64,000 nucleotides of DNA. Source: an uncultured Clostridium sp. (GTDB lineage Bacteria; Bacillota; Clostridia; TANB77; CAG-508). The notes under the pieces are model-generated. The model searched no databases and was not told where the DNA came from. It saw only the letters and a program-made list of their open reading frames with translations. The first letter of the stretch is position 1, and each line of letters opens with the position of its first letter. Location of the stretch: contig CAOKRC010000005.1 in the NCBI GenBank assembly GCA_948471035.1, forward strand, positions 1-64,000, in the 5' to 3' direction. A program made the position numbers and the translations under genes. Shown in pieces: positions 34,419-43,565 of this stretch.

Positions 34419-35117
34419 ATGTTAGCCCTTTCAATATCTGGTTTTTTTGCATTTTTAAAGTCCGCAATATTTGTTGTAGGTTACATACAAAGCAGTAATC
34501 TTTTTCCTGAACCATTATCTATTGAAGAGGAAAAAAATTGCTTAGAAAGATTGGCAAATGGTGACGAGGAAGCTCGTAATATATTAATAGAAAGAAACTT
34601 AAGATTAGTTGCTCACGTTAGTAAAAAATATGCCACCACAAATATAGACCAAGATGATTTAATTTCAATTGGTACAATTGGCTTAATAAAAGGAATTAAT
34701 AGTTTTGATTCTTCAAAAAATATAAAACTTGCTACATATGTTGCAAGATGTATTGAAAATGAAATACTAATGTTTTTACGTTCTAGTAAAAAAACAAAAT
34801 CCGAAGTATATTTAAATGAACCTATTGGAAAAGACAAAGATGACAACGAAGTTACGTTAATGGAAGTGTTAGAAACAGAAGATAAATCTATTGAAGATGA
34901 AATAGATTTAAAAATGAAAGTTAAAAAGCTATATGAAAAGATGAAAGTTGTTTTAAAAGATAGAGAAAAAACAATTTTAGAACTTCGTTTTGGTTTGGGT
35001 GGAAAAAAACCAAAGACACAAAATGAAATTGCCAGTATGCTTGGGATTTCCCGTTCTTATGTGTCAAGAATTGAAACAAAAGCAATTTGTAAATTAAACA
35101 AAGAATTTCAAGAATAG
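34419..35117 (+). CDS. sigK: Sporulation sigma factor SigK
   Basis: A 232-residue sigma factor. A hydrophobic pro-sequence (LALSISGFFAFLKSAIFVVGYIQSS), as in pro-sigma-K, is followed by NLFPEPLSIEEEKNCLERLANGDEEARNILIERNLRLVAHV, the region 2 sequence DQDDLISIGTIGLIKGINSF ... KLATYVARCIENEILMFLR and region 4 with EIASMLGISRSYVSRIE. ATG 34419 follows GGAGGTGCAGTTT. It directs mother-cell transcription late in sporulation after cleavage by a site-2 protease. The gene is continuous (no skin-type element) and free of in-frame CGG. Its presence makes the organism a likely spore former. Confidence 0.93.
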   Translation: MLALSISGFFAFLKSAIFVVGYIQSSNLFPEPLSIEEEKNCLERLANGDEEARNILIERNLRLVAHVSKKYATTNIDQDDLISIGTIGLIKGINSFDSSKNIKLATYVARCIENEILMFLRSSKKTKSEVYLNEPIGKDKDDNEVTLMEVLETEDKSIEDEIDLKMKVKKLYEKMKVVLKDREKTILELRFGLGGKKPKTQNEIASMLGISRSYVSRIETKAICKLNKEFQE

Positions 35118-35145
35118 AAATTAGGCTACGCCTAATTTCTATTCT
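35111..35145. terminator. Perfect bidirectional terminator
   Basis: AGAATAGAAATTAGG ctacg CCTAATTTCTATTCT, 15-bp stem between sigK and the convergent methyltransferase. Confidence 0.9.
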
Positions 35146-36051
35146 TAGTTTTTCTTCATTATCTTAGCAATAAAGAACCCCTCATATAATTCATTTGGAG
35201 CCACACAAAAGGTTCCTTCTATTTTAGTTGGAAGAGTCGGTAAATCCTCTATTCCATAAAACTCTATTGGAACAATTTCGGCATTTGCTTCTTTAATAAT
35301 TTTATTTACAACTTCTTCATTTTCTTGGAGCAAAATTGAGCAAGTAGAATACACCATTTCTTTACCAGATTTTAAAATTTTAAGTGCTTTTCTTAATAAT
35401 GATACTTGGCTAGAAACAGATTTCTCTATTAATTTAGTAGTAAATGTTTTTTCAATATTTACATCATTTATATTTAATGTTCCGCTTCCGCTACAAGGTG
35501 CGTCTAGTAAAATACTATCAAAGGAAAAGAAATCATCAATACATCTTGCATCTTTTTCCATTGTATATATACATGTAGCCCCTTGTTTTTCTATATTATA
35601 CTTCAATCTTTCTAATCTAATATGATTCATTTCACAAGCGGTGATATGTGTTTCATTGTTTGAAATAGCAGCTAATTCTGTAGTTTTTCCTCCGTGGAGC
35701 TGCACACATATCTAAAATATCCATATTAGGTTGTAGGTCTAGTACTATTGGAGGAAGCATTGAAGATAAACTTTGTAAGTATATTTCACCTTTTTCATAC
35801 ATTTCAAGTGCTTGTAAATCCTTTTTGCTTGCATTATCTATAATTAAAGCATTTTCATAAAACTTTACAGTTTCATATTTTATACCTAACTTATCAAATT
35901 CAGTTTTTACAGTGTTCAAATCAGTTTTTAAATTATTAACTCTAAGTGTCACTTTTCTTTTAGCTCTATACCCTTCTATAATTTTATCTGCTTGTAAATT
36001 ACCATATTGTTTGTTTAACATTTCTATTAAAAAAATTGGTATATTTTCCAT
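35145..36051 (-). CDS. RsmB/NOP2-type RNA m5C methyltransferase, CGG +1 site
   Basis: A 301-residue SAM-dependent RNA cytosine methyltransferase. It has an N-terminal RNA-binding segment (GYRAKRKVTLRVNNLKTDLN), then the SAM loop and the catalytic cysteines in LLDAPCSGSGT and YSTCSILLQENEEVV. The plain reading breaks at 35692-35694 (GCT CCA CGG AGG); skipping the C restores DMCAAP-GGKTTELA, the invariant SAM-binding motif. The product is shorter than RsmB (no NusB-like domain), more like RsmF or TrmY-type members, so the exact rRNA target is open. It is convergent with sigK. Confidence 0.88.
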
Positions 36052-36225
36052 ATAACTACTCCCTATCTTTTATATTATAAATTGTAGCATATTATATAAG
36101 AAAAATCTATTGTATGTAAGAAATCGGTTAAGTTTTATTATAGTTGACCCTATACTCTTTCTTAATAAACATATTAGGTTATTTAATTTTAAAAATAGCA
36201 TACATATAGTTTTAGGTGAAGCTTT

Positions 36226-37025
36226 ATGAATTTTATTTTATCTTGTATTAAAGGAATAGCTATTGGTGCTGGTGCTATACTTCCAGGAATAAGCAGTGGG
36301 GTTTTATGTGTTATTTTTGGAATATATGAAAAACTGTTAGATAGTGTATTAAACTTTTTTAAAGATGTAAAAAATAATATGAAATTTTTATTACCAATAC
36401 TAATTGGTACCAGTATAGGAATAATTGTTTTTGGTAATTTACTAAGGTTTTTGTTTAATAATTTTACAACTCGGAACAATGTTTTGTTTTATAGGAATAA
36501 TTATAGGAGGAATTCCAACTTTAATTAAAACAGCTAATAAACAAAAGGGTTTTAGACTACATTATCTTATATATACGTTAATTACATTTTTATTAACTTT
36601 GTTATTACTATATATCGAAAATTGTACTTCCTATGCCCTACAAAATAACACTGGTTTTTTATATTTAATTTTAGCAGGTTTTATAATGAGTATTGGAGTG
36701 GTTATTCCTCGGGATTAGTAGTACAGTTTTATTAATGATTATGGGAATATATGATATATATTTAGTATCAATATCAACACTTGATTTTTATGTGTTAGTT
36801 CCTATGGGGATTGGTCTAATATTAGGAGGATATGTATTTTTAAACATTTCTAAATATTGCTTAAATAATTTTCCTACACAAACATATTATACAATTTTAG
36901 GATTTGTACTTGGCTCAATTTTTGTATTATATCCTGGCTTTAGTTTTGATTTGCAAGGTGTGATATGTATTATATTGTTATTAATAGGTTTCTTCTTATC
37001 TATCTATTTAGAAAAAGTGCAATAA
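36226..37025 (+). CDS. popT: DUF368 undecaprenyl-phosphate translocase, two CGG +1 sites
   Basis: A 265-residue integral membrane protein. DUF368 proteins recycle undecaprenyl phosphate across the membrane. It begins MNFILSCIKGIAIGAGAILPGISSGVLCVIFGIYEKLLD, the family's first GAGAILPGIS motif. The frame breaks at 36472-36474 (ACA ACT CGG AAC) and 36710-36712 (ATT CCT CGG GAT). Skipping each C gives FTT-GTMFCFIGIIIGGIPTL and GVVIP-GISSTVLLMIMGIYD, the second copy of the same P-G-I-S motif. All hydrophobic segments are then continuous. Three separate ORFs result if CGG is read normally, which no functional membrane protein would tolerate. Confidence 0.9.
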
Positions 37026-37089
37026 TCTGCATACTACTGTTTTTTGATTTGCAATAATACTATTCGCATTATTATTTTCTATAATTAAT

Positions 37090-37136
37090 AAAAAGCATCA
37101 GTATCCTATAGTACTTATAGTGACTGATGCTTTTTA
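37090..37136. terminator. Bidirectional terminator
   Basis: AAAAAGCATCAGT ... ACTGATGCTTTTT, long stem with A/T runs on both sides. Confidence 0.85.
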
Positions 37137-37196
37137 TTTGTAGTAATAATACATACTAATTCTGGATGAAGGACAATACCTTATTGGTAGTTATCC

Positions 37197-37336
37197 TTAC
37201 GACAACAGCTGTTTTCGTGCTTTTTTCTCCTCCCACTTGTTTGGATCATGCTTCTGCCGCAACTTCTTAGCAGCTTTTAATTTCTGCTTGAGCTGTTCTT
37301 TTTTTGTTTCTCAATCTGTCGTTTCCGTTTACTCAT
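37197..37336 (-). pseudogene. Small basic protein ORF, A-run frame break, in-frame CGG as Arg
   Basis: From ATG 37336 the reading MSKRKRQIEKQKK continues after a one-base loss in a run of seven A with EQLKQKLKAAKKLRQKHDPNKWEEKKARKQLLS, a short Lys/Arg-rich protein. Two CGG codons (37325-37327 after AAA; 37257-37259 after TTG) fall in frame and suit Arg, unlike every recognised gene in the window. The G+C-rich codons (CTC, GAG, CTG, CAG) also differ from the surroundings. Probably a decayed import, or the 7-A run is a read error. Confidence 0.4.
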
Positions 37337-37403
37337 AATCAGAGTACCATCCTTTCGCAATTATTTAAAGCAATTATATTATAGCACAACTTTATATTTA
37401 TGT

Positions 37404-38633
37404 CTACTTTTTTCTCCTTAAAATCCAATTTTCTTGGACTTTTATAGGTACATGCATTTTTACAGTTTGTCCTGCTTTTCCTGGATTTACTGTTTCTATT
37501 TCTTCATCTGTTTCTGGGTCAAATAATTTATCAATTGTAAATTTATAGTTTTCAATTTGTCCAGGAATAATTATTTCTAAAGTATCTCCTACTGTTAATT
37601 TGTTTTTTATTTCAACAATAGATTTATCTTCATTATACTCTAAAACTTTTCCACCAAATTCATAATTTGGATTATATTGCTTTCCTTCATATTCTTGAAA
37701 ATCCTTATTGTTTCTGTCATTAAAATAAAAAGTTGTTAATCCTCTTGTTTTTACTTTTTCTAATTCATCAAGATATTTTGTATAATCGTAGTTATTTGGA
37801 TTTTTCATATAATCATCAATAGCATTTCTGTAAGCATTTACAACTGTTGCTAGATAATATTCAGTTTTAAGTCTCCCCTCTATTTTTAAGCTATCAATAC
37901 CCATATCTACTATTTCTGGTATTTCTTTAATTAAGCATAAATCTTTAGAAGAAAAAATATATGTACCCTTTTCATCGTGTTCTATTGGCATTAAGTTTCC
38001 TGGATTATTAGCTTCTTCAGCATATAAATTATATGCCCATCTACAACTTTGTGCACAATCCCCTAAATTTGCACTTCTAGAAGCTAAAAAATCGCTTAAA
38101 AAGCATCTTCCAGAATATCCAAAACAAATGGCTCCATGAATAAACATTTCTGTTTCTAATTCTGTAGGTGTATTGGTTATAATATCTTTAATTTGTTCCT
38201 TATTAAGTTCGCGTGCAAGTATAACACGTTTTGCTCCATTAGAATGCCAGAAATTTGCACTATGGTAACTCACAACATTACTTTGAGTACTTATATGTAT
38301 ATCTATATTAGGCGCTTCTTCTTTTATAACATCTACTACTCCACCATCTGCTACAATAATTCCATCTACTTTCAACTCATTTAAAATTCTAGCTTGTTTT
38401 TTTACTTCATCATACATGTTATCCCAAGCATAAATATTTATTGCAACATAAACTCTTTTTCCAATAGAATGCGCATATTTAATTGTTTTAAATAAGTCAT
38501 CATCTTCCATTTCAGCTCTTGTTCTTAATGAAAGAGTAGACGTTCCTGCATATACTGCATCTGCTCCATATAAAAATGCTATTTTTGCTTTATTAAAAGA
38601 ACCTGCTGGTGCTAGTAATTCTGGTTTTTTCAT
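37404..38633 (-). CDS. Peptidase U32-family protein (TrhP-like)
   Basis: A 409-residue protein beginning KKPELLAPAGSFNKAKIAFLYGADAVYAG, the U32 signature, with VYVAINIYAWDNM, LARELNKEQIKDI, CFGYSGRCFLSDFLASRSANLGDCAQSCRW (cysteine cluster) and IDSLKIEGRLK. Members named TrhP make 5-hydroxyuridine at tRNA position 34 from prephenate-linked chemistry; others act as collagenase-like proteases. A TrmR-like methyltransferase at 57430-58027 would use the same product, supporting the tRNA role. RBS AGAGGTAG. No in-frame CGG. Confidence 0.88.
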   Translation of the reverse strand: MKKPELLAPAGSFNKAKIAFLYGADAVYAGTSTLSLRTRAEMEDDDLFKTIKYAHSIGKRVYVAINIYAWDNMYDEVKKQARILNELKVDGIIVADGGVVDVIKEEAPNIDIHISTQSNVVSYHSANFWHSNGAKRVILARELNKEQIKDIITNTPTELETEMFIHGAICFGYSGRCFLSDFLASRSANLGDCAQSCRWAYNLYAEEANNPGNLMPIEHDEKGTYIFSSKDLCLIKEIPEIVDMGIDSLKIEGRLKTEYYLATVVNAYRNAIDDYMKNPNNYDYTKYLDELEKVKTRGLTTFYFNDRNNKDFQEYEGKQYNPNYEFGGKVLEYNEDKSIVEIKNKLTVGDTLEIIIPGQIENYKFTIDKLFDPETDEEIETVNPGKAGQTVKMHVPIKVQENWILRRKK

Positions 38634-38703
38634 AAAATTCTACCTCTTTTTCTACATTTTTCATTATTATATCATTTCATAAGAAAATTGTGAAGAGAAA
38701 AGA

Positions 38704-39232
38704 TTATTTTTGTTTTTCTATAACCTTTCCGTGGTATTCCAACTATAGTACTATTATCTTCAACCGCTTTTACTACAACAGCATTAGCACCTATTTTTAC
38801 ATTATTTCCTATTTTTATTGGTCCTAATATTTTTGCACCACAACCTACCATTACATTATTTCCTAAATCAGGATGACGTTTATTTTTATCTTTTCCTGTT
38901 CCTCCTAATGTTACTCCATGATATATTGTACAATCATTTCCTATTGTAGCCGTTTCCCCTATCACTATCCCCATCCCGTGGTCTATAAATAATCTCCTAC
39001 CAATTTTAGCACCGGGATGAATTTCTATTCCTGTAAAAAATCTTCCAATTTGTGAGACTAATCTTGCTAAAAAAAATAATTTATGCCTATATAAAAAGTG
39101 TCCTATTCTATGAAAAACTAATGTATGAAAACCTTGATATAGGAATAATACATACCATATATTAATTGCCGCAGGATCTTTTCTTTGAATATTTTTTGCA
39201 TCTTCATATAATTCTTTTAATAATTTTCTCAT
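38704..39232 (-). CDS. cysE: Serine O-acetyltransferase, CGG +1 site
   Basis: A 175-residue enzyme that makes O-acetylserine for cysteine synthesis. An N-terminal helical part ([30 protein letters not shown]) precedes a left-handed beta helix of hexapeptides: [77 protein letters not shown]. Read normally, the C-terminus after IP becomes [14 protein letters not shown]; skipping the C of CGG at 38729-38731 gives [15 protein letters not shown] and stop, the family's conserved VGxPG(K/R)V end. It is the clearest single case because nothing but the tail changes. Confidence 0.9.
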
Positions 39233-39380
39233 ATTATCACCTTATACATATTATGAAAAATTCCTTGTTTTGTGCTTTGGGTCCCACCTATTTTTTTAGG
39301 TGAATCTTTTTATTTTGTTACATTTTTTAGAAAACTGCATATACTAAAGTATAAATTTTATATTGGAGTTGATTTATTAT

Positions 39381-41230
39381 ATGTGTGGTTTAGTTCGGTT
39401 TTGTAAACTTAAAACATGATATATCTAATAAAAAAGATATTATCAATGATATGACAAAAGCACTTTCAAAGCGTGGCCCTGATGAAGAAAATTTTTATAT
39501 TAATGAACATATAAATTTAGGACACCGTAGATTAATTATTTTAGATCCTGAAAATGGTCATCAACCTATGAGTGTAACTCATAATGAAAATACATATACA
39601 ATTGTATATAATGGCCAATTATATAATACAAATGACATTAGAAAAGAACTTATAGAAGCGGGATTTGATTTTAAAGGTTATTGTGATACAGAAGTAATAT
39701 TAAAGGCATTTATCTATTTTGGTAGTGATATTGTAAAACGTTTTAATGGTATTTTTAGTTTTGCTATTTGGAATGAAACTAAACAAGAATTATTTTTAGC
39801 AAGAGATCATTTTGGAATAAAGCCATTATATTATACTATTGTAGATGATAACTTAATTTTTGCATCAGAAGTTAAAGCACTAATTAAACATCCTTTAGTA
39901 GAATTAAAAATAGATAAACAAGGAATTGGAGAATTATTAGGTATTGGTCCTGCTCACACTCCTGGAACAAGTGTATTTAAAGATATTCTAGAAATAAAAC
40001 CTGCACATTTTGCTATATATAATAAATCTGGACTACATATAGAAGAATATTGGAAATTAGAAAGTAAACCTCATACAGATGATTTTGAAACTACTTGTAA
40101 AAATGTACACTATTTATTAGAGGATGCTATAAAAAGACAGCTTGTAACAGATGTACCACTTTGTGCTATGCTTTCTGGGGGGCTTGATTCTAGTATTATT
40201 ACAGCTTATATTTCGAATTACTATAAAGAGAATAACTTACCAAAACTTGATACTTATTCAGTAGATTATGTAGATAATGATAAAAACTTTGTTAAAAGTG
40301 ATTTTCAGCCAAACTCAGATAATTACTATATAGATGTAATGTTAAAACATTTCGATACAAATCATCATAGAATTGTAATTGATACACCAGAGCTTGCAAA
40401 TACTTTAGAAGATGCTATGATTGCAAGAGACTTTCCTGGAATGGCTGATGTTGATTCTTCTTTATTATTGTTCTGTAAAAATATAAAACAAGGTGCAACT
40501 GTTGCAGTATCTCGGTGAATGCTCTGACGAAATTTTTGCAGGATATCCATGGTTTTTCCGTGAAGATGCACTAAAAAGTAATACTTTTCCGTGGTCTATT
40601 GCATTAGATGAAAGGCAGAATTTGTTAAATAAAGATATTACAAAAAAAATCAATTTAAAAGAATATATTGATTATAGATACAAAGAAAGTTTATCAAATG
40701 TAGAGATATTAGACTGTGATTCAATAGAAACTGCAGAAAAAAGAAAAATATCATATCTTACATTAAATTGGTTCATGCAAACATTATTAGATAGATCAGA
40801 TAGAATGAGTATGTATAATGGATTAGAATTAAGAGTTCCTTTCTGCGATTACAGATTGGTTGAATATATGTGGAATGTTCCTTGGGAAATAAAAGCATTA
40901 AATGGACGTGAAAAAGGATTACTTCGTTATGTAGTTCGTGATTTATTGCCAGATGAAATTGTAAATAGAAAGAAAAGTCCTTATCCAAAAACACATAACC
41001 CTACCTACTTAAAAGCAGTAAAGCAAATGCTTACAGATATTATGCAAAAACCTAATGCACCTATTAATGATTTACTTGATAAAAAGTATATTTTAGAAAT
41101 TTTAGAAACTGATGGAAATGCTTTTACAAGACCTTGGTTTGGGCAACTTATGCAAGGGCCACAACTTATGGCTTACCTTTGCCAAGTAAACATGTGGCTT
41201 GAGAAATATCAGCCTAAATTAGAATTGTAA
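39381..41230 (+). CDS. asnB: Glutamine-dependent asparagine synthase, two CGG +1 sites
   Basis: A 615-residue enzyme that amidates aspartate with glutamine nitrogen. The start is ATG TGT GGT: Cys2 is the glutaminase nucleophile. After four codons the frame breaks at 39396-39398 (GTT CGG TTT TGT); skipping the C gives MCGLV-GFVNLKHD. The glutaminase domain continues (KRGPDEENFY, GHRRLIILD, YNGQLYN) into the PPi-loop domain LSGGLDSSIITAYIS. A second CGG at 40513-40515 (GTA TCT CGG TGA) would stop translation; skipping the C gives VAVS-GECSDEIFAGYPW, an invariant active-site loop. The C-terminal YHR-like part (RMSMYNGLELRVPFCDYRLVEY) is intact. A terminator follows. Confidence 0.93.
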
Positions 41231-41235
41231 ACGTA

Positions 41236-41276
41236 AAACTTGAGGTTCCAATTTTGGTCGCCTCAAGTTTTCTTTT
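41236..41276 (+). terminator. Terminator after asnB
   Basis: AAAACTTGAGG ... CCTCAAGTTTT followed by CTTTTT. Confidence 0.85.
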
Positions 41277-41294
41277 TAATCTAAAGTATTACCT

Positions 41295-41465
41295 TTATGC
41301 ACCTCCGTATTTTTGTTGCAGTTCTTGTTTCACTTCAGTAATATCCCGAATTGGAATAGTACATTGCCTATCAGTAGGAGCATCATAATATGTGCTATAA
41401 TTTTTCCTTTTCTGAAAAATTGGTTTTCCTACATATCCATCATACTGATGTAATTCTCTAGTCAT
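41295..41465 (-). CDS. Small protein with in-frame CGG (56 aa)
   Basis: MTRELHQYDGYVGKPIFQ ... ending QELQQKYGGA, 56 residues, RBS AAAGGAG. It contains an in-frame CGG at 41346-41348 (ATT CGG GAT). Reading it as Arg gives PIRDITEVKQEL; skipping the C would stop five codons later, leaving a 41-residue product. Family unknown. Codons such as CAG, CTG, GTG and GAG set it apart from its neighbours. Confidence 0.5.
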   Translation of the reverse strand: MTRELHQYDGYVGKPIFQKRKNYSTYYDAPTDRQCTIPIRDITEVKQELQQKYGGA

Positions 41466-41702
41466 TCTTTTTCTCCTTTCTCGACAATTGTCTTTTACTT
41501 GTTAATTAGTTACATTTATGCCTGTCTTAAAGTAGCACAGGAGAATTTTTACTAAATTTATACATAATATTAACATAATTTTATTGCCATTTCAACTAAA
41601 TTTACTTATTTTCTACACATTTTATTTTGTAATATTATTAAAACAGTAACAAAATCTCTTCCATTTTCATATTATATACAAAAAATGAAGGGAGTTTATT
41701 TT

Positions 41703-42438
41703 ATGGATTATGAAGTAATGATGAACGGAAATGTACGTATTGGTATGTATGCACCTGACTTTGAAGCTGTTTCTACTATGGGAAATATAGTTTTGAATGA
41801 TTACAAAGGAAAATGGGTTGTTCTTTTTTCTCATCCTGGTGATTTTACTCCAGTTTGCACTACTGAAATGATTGCATTTGCTAAAGCTGATACATACTTT
41901 AAAAATAAGAATACTTGTTTGATTGGACTTAGTGTTGATAGTAATTCTTCACATCTTGCATGGATGTATGATATATACTTAAGAACTGGTATACGTATAC
42001 CGTTCCCAATTATAGCAGATAGAAATGGTACTATTGCTAGAAAATATGGTATGATTTCAAATGATATTAGTAATACTGAAACTGTTAGAAATGTATTTAT
42101 TATTGATGATAAAGGAATTGTTCGTGCAATTTTAGTATACCCTATGAATGTTGGAAGATGTATTCCTGAAATACTAAGACTTTTGGAGGCTTTACAAGTT
42201 GCAGATTGTAATAAAGCATCAACACCTGCTAACTGGTGTCCAGATGACCCTATTATTGTTCCTACACCCCAAACATTTTGTGCATTAGAAGAAAGATTAC
42301 AAGAAATTCGGGAAAAACCAAAATGGATTTAATTGGTATTTAAGTTATAAAAAACCACAAGAATGTTGCAATAGAAGCATTGAAACAAATGATGTAAAAA
42401 AACTAGATGAAAAAGCAAAAAACAAAGAACAACATTAA
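41703..42438 (+). CDS. Peroxiredoxin (1-Cys/Prx6 type), CGG +1 site near the end
   Basis: A 244-residue thiol peroxidase. ATG 41703 follows AAGGGAG at proper spacing; an ATG at 41685 lies before that RBS. The AhpC/TSA fold has the peroxidatic Cys in FSHPGDFTPVCTTEM, then IGLSVDSNSSHLAWM, and PFPIIADRNGTIARKYGM. Read plainly, it ends EIREKPKWI; in-frame CGG at 42309-42311 (GAA ATT CGG GAA) with its C skipped extends it by 40 residues (GKNQNGFNWYLSYKKPQECC...), containing the (D/N)WY(L/F) motif that ends this subfamily, and a cysteine pair that could resolve the sulfenate. The upstream spacer carries a promoter-like A+T region. Confidence 0.85.
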
Positions 42439-42536
42439 TCTTTTTATAATTTGTTAAAATATTCTATTTTAATGTTATAAAAATAGCCAAATATGCAAAT
42501 ACTAATATAAAACTTAACAACAAGGAGGTTATTTTG

Positions 42537-42701
42537 ATGGAAGAAAATCAAAAAATAAATTGTACAGTATCTAGTTGTAAATATAATAATGGAAAAGAAC
42601 AAGAATGTACATTAAAACAAATTGTAGTTACACCTGTAGAAAATTGTTCTACAAAAAATCCTGATGAATCTATGTGTAGTAGTTATGAATACAAGAAATA
42701 A
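42537..42701 (+). CDS. DUF1540 protein
   Basis: A 54-residue protein, MEENQKINCTVSSCKYNNG ... ECTLKQIVVTP ... MCSSYEYKK, with four cysteines in the DUF1540 spacing (C-x4-C ... C ... C). Probably a small metal-binding protein. RBS AAGGAGG. It follows the peroxiredoxin gene by 98 bp and may be co-regulated. Confidence 0.8.
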   Translation: MEENQKINCTVSSCKYNNGKEQECTLKQIVVTPVENCSTKNPDESMCSSYEYKK

Positions 42702-42727
42702 TAGAGGTATTTCCTCTATTATTTTCT
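42699..42727. terminator. Bidirectional terminator
   Basis: AATAATAGAGG ... CCTCTATTATT with T run, between the convergent DUF1540 and XRE genes. Confidence 0.85.
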
Positions 42728-42922
42728 ATACTCTAATATATCTCCTGGCTGGCAATCCAACACTTCGCATATCTTCTCTAAAGTTGAAAATCTAATAGCC
42801 TTCCCCTTATTTGTTTTTAGTATTGATAAATTCGCTGTTGTAATACCTATCTTTTCTGCAAGTTCAGAAGAAGAGATTTTTCTTTTGGCCATCATAACAT
42901 CTAAATTAACTATAATTCCCAT
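42719..42922 (-). CDS. XRE-family regulator
   Basis: A 67-residue Cro/CI-type protein: IVNLDVMMAKRKISSSELAEKIGITTANLSILKTNKGKAIRFSTLEKICEVLDCQPGDILEY. This YozG-like type is usually paired with a DUF2975 membrane protein, as here (14 bp apart). RBS AGGGGGAG. Confidence 0.85.
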   Translation of the reverse strand: MGIIVNLDVMMAKRKISSSELAEKIGITTANLSILKTNKGKAIRFSTLEKICEVLDCQPGDILEYRK

Positions 42923-42936
42923 ATCTCTCCCCCTTT

Positions 42937-43395
42937 TTATATTGTTAAATCATTTTCTTCTTTATACTCTATTGCTTTTTGTAGTAGCTCTGAAAGTATG
43001 TATAATCCAAGCCATGCTATTATAAATACTCCTACTATAATTATTCCAAATATAGAATTTGTAACTAAAAACATTCCTACTCCATATTCTATAGCAATTA
43101 TAACAGAACAAAGTGATGAAATTTTTAATGATTTTACATTATTTTCTACAAATGGATTATCCGCTTTTAAAGAACCAAATAGTTTTATAAATTCATATAC
43201 TATAATAATTGCAGGAATACCTGATACATATAAAAGTAGTAGTGCTGGATAGTAATCTAATGTTGGATTTATGTATTGTATATATTTTTGTAATAATAAT
43301 GGCAATAATATAAGCACTATTGCACCAATTCCTATTAAAACTTGTAGAAATATCTTAATTAAACTTGAAATACTCTTATTTCCTGTTACTTTCAT
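42937..43395 (-). CDS. DUF2975 membrane protein
   Basis: A 152-residue protein with four membrane helices (IFLQVLIGIGAIVLILLPLLL, YPALLLLYVSGIPAIIIVYEF, ISSLCSVIIAIEYGVGMFLV, IFGIIIVGVFIIAWLGLYIL) and the NPFVENNVKSLK loop typical of DUF2975. It forms an operon with the XRE gene and is likely the sensor or antagonist of it (inference from family context). Confidence 0.85.
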   Translation of the reverse strand: MKVTGNKSISSLIKIFLQVLIGIGAIVLILLPLLLQKYIQYINPTLDYYPALLLLYVSGIPAIIIVYEFIKLFGSLKADNPFVENNVKSLKISSLCSVIIAIEYGVGMFLVTNSIFGIIIVGVFIIAWLGLYILSELLQKAIEYKEENDLTI

Positions 43396-43565
43396 ACTAA
43401 TCTCCTCTTTTTATGTAGCTATTCTTTGGGCGGACATAGAGCCCTCCCTTACATGTTATTTTTATCTTTTCATTTTTGCCAAAAGCAAGTTTCCCCGACT
43501 CTATACCACTTATATTAGATTTATATATTATTTTTGGAGAATGTTTAATGTATTATACTATTTTG

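Noticed and set aside
39241..39380. T-box or other amino-acid riboswitch upstream of asnB
   Set aside because: Only a short CACCTA...TAGGTG hairpin is present; the T-box bulge and antiterminator sequence were not found.
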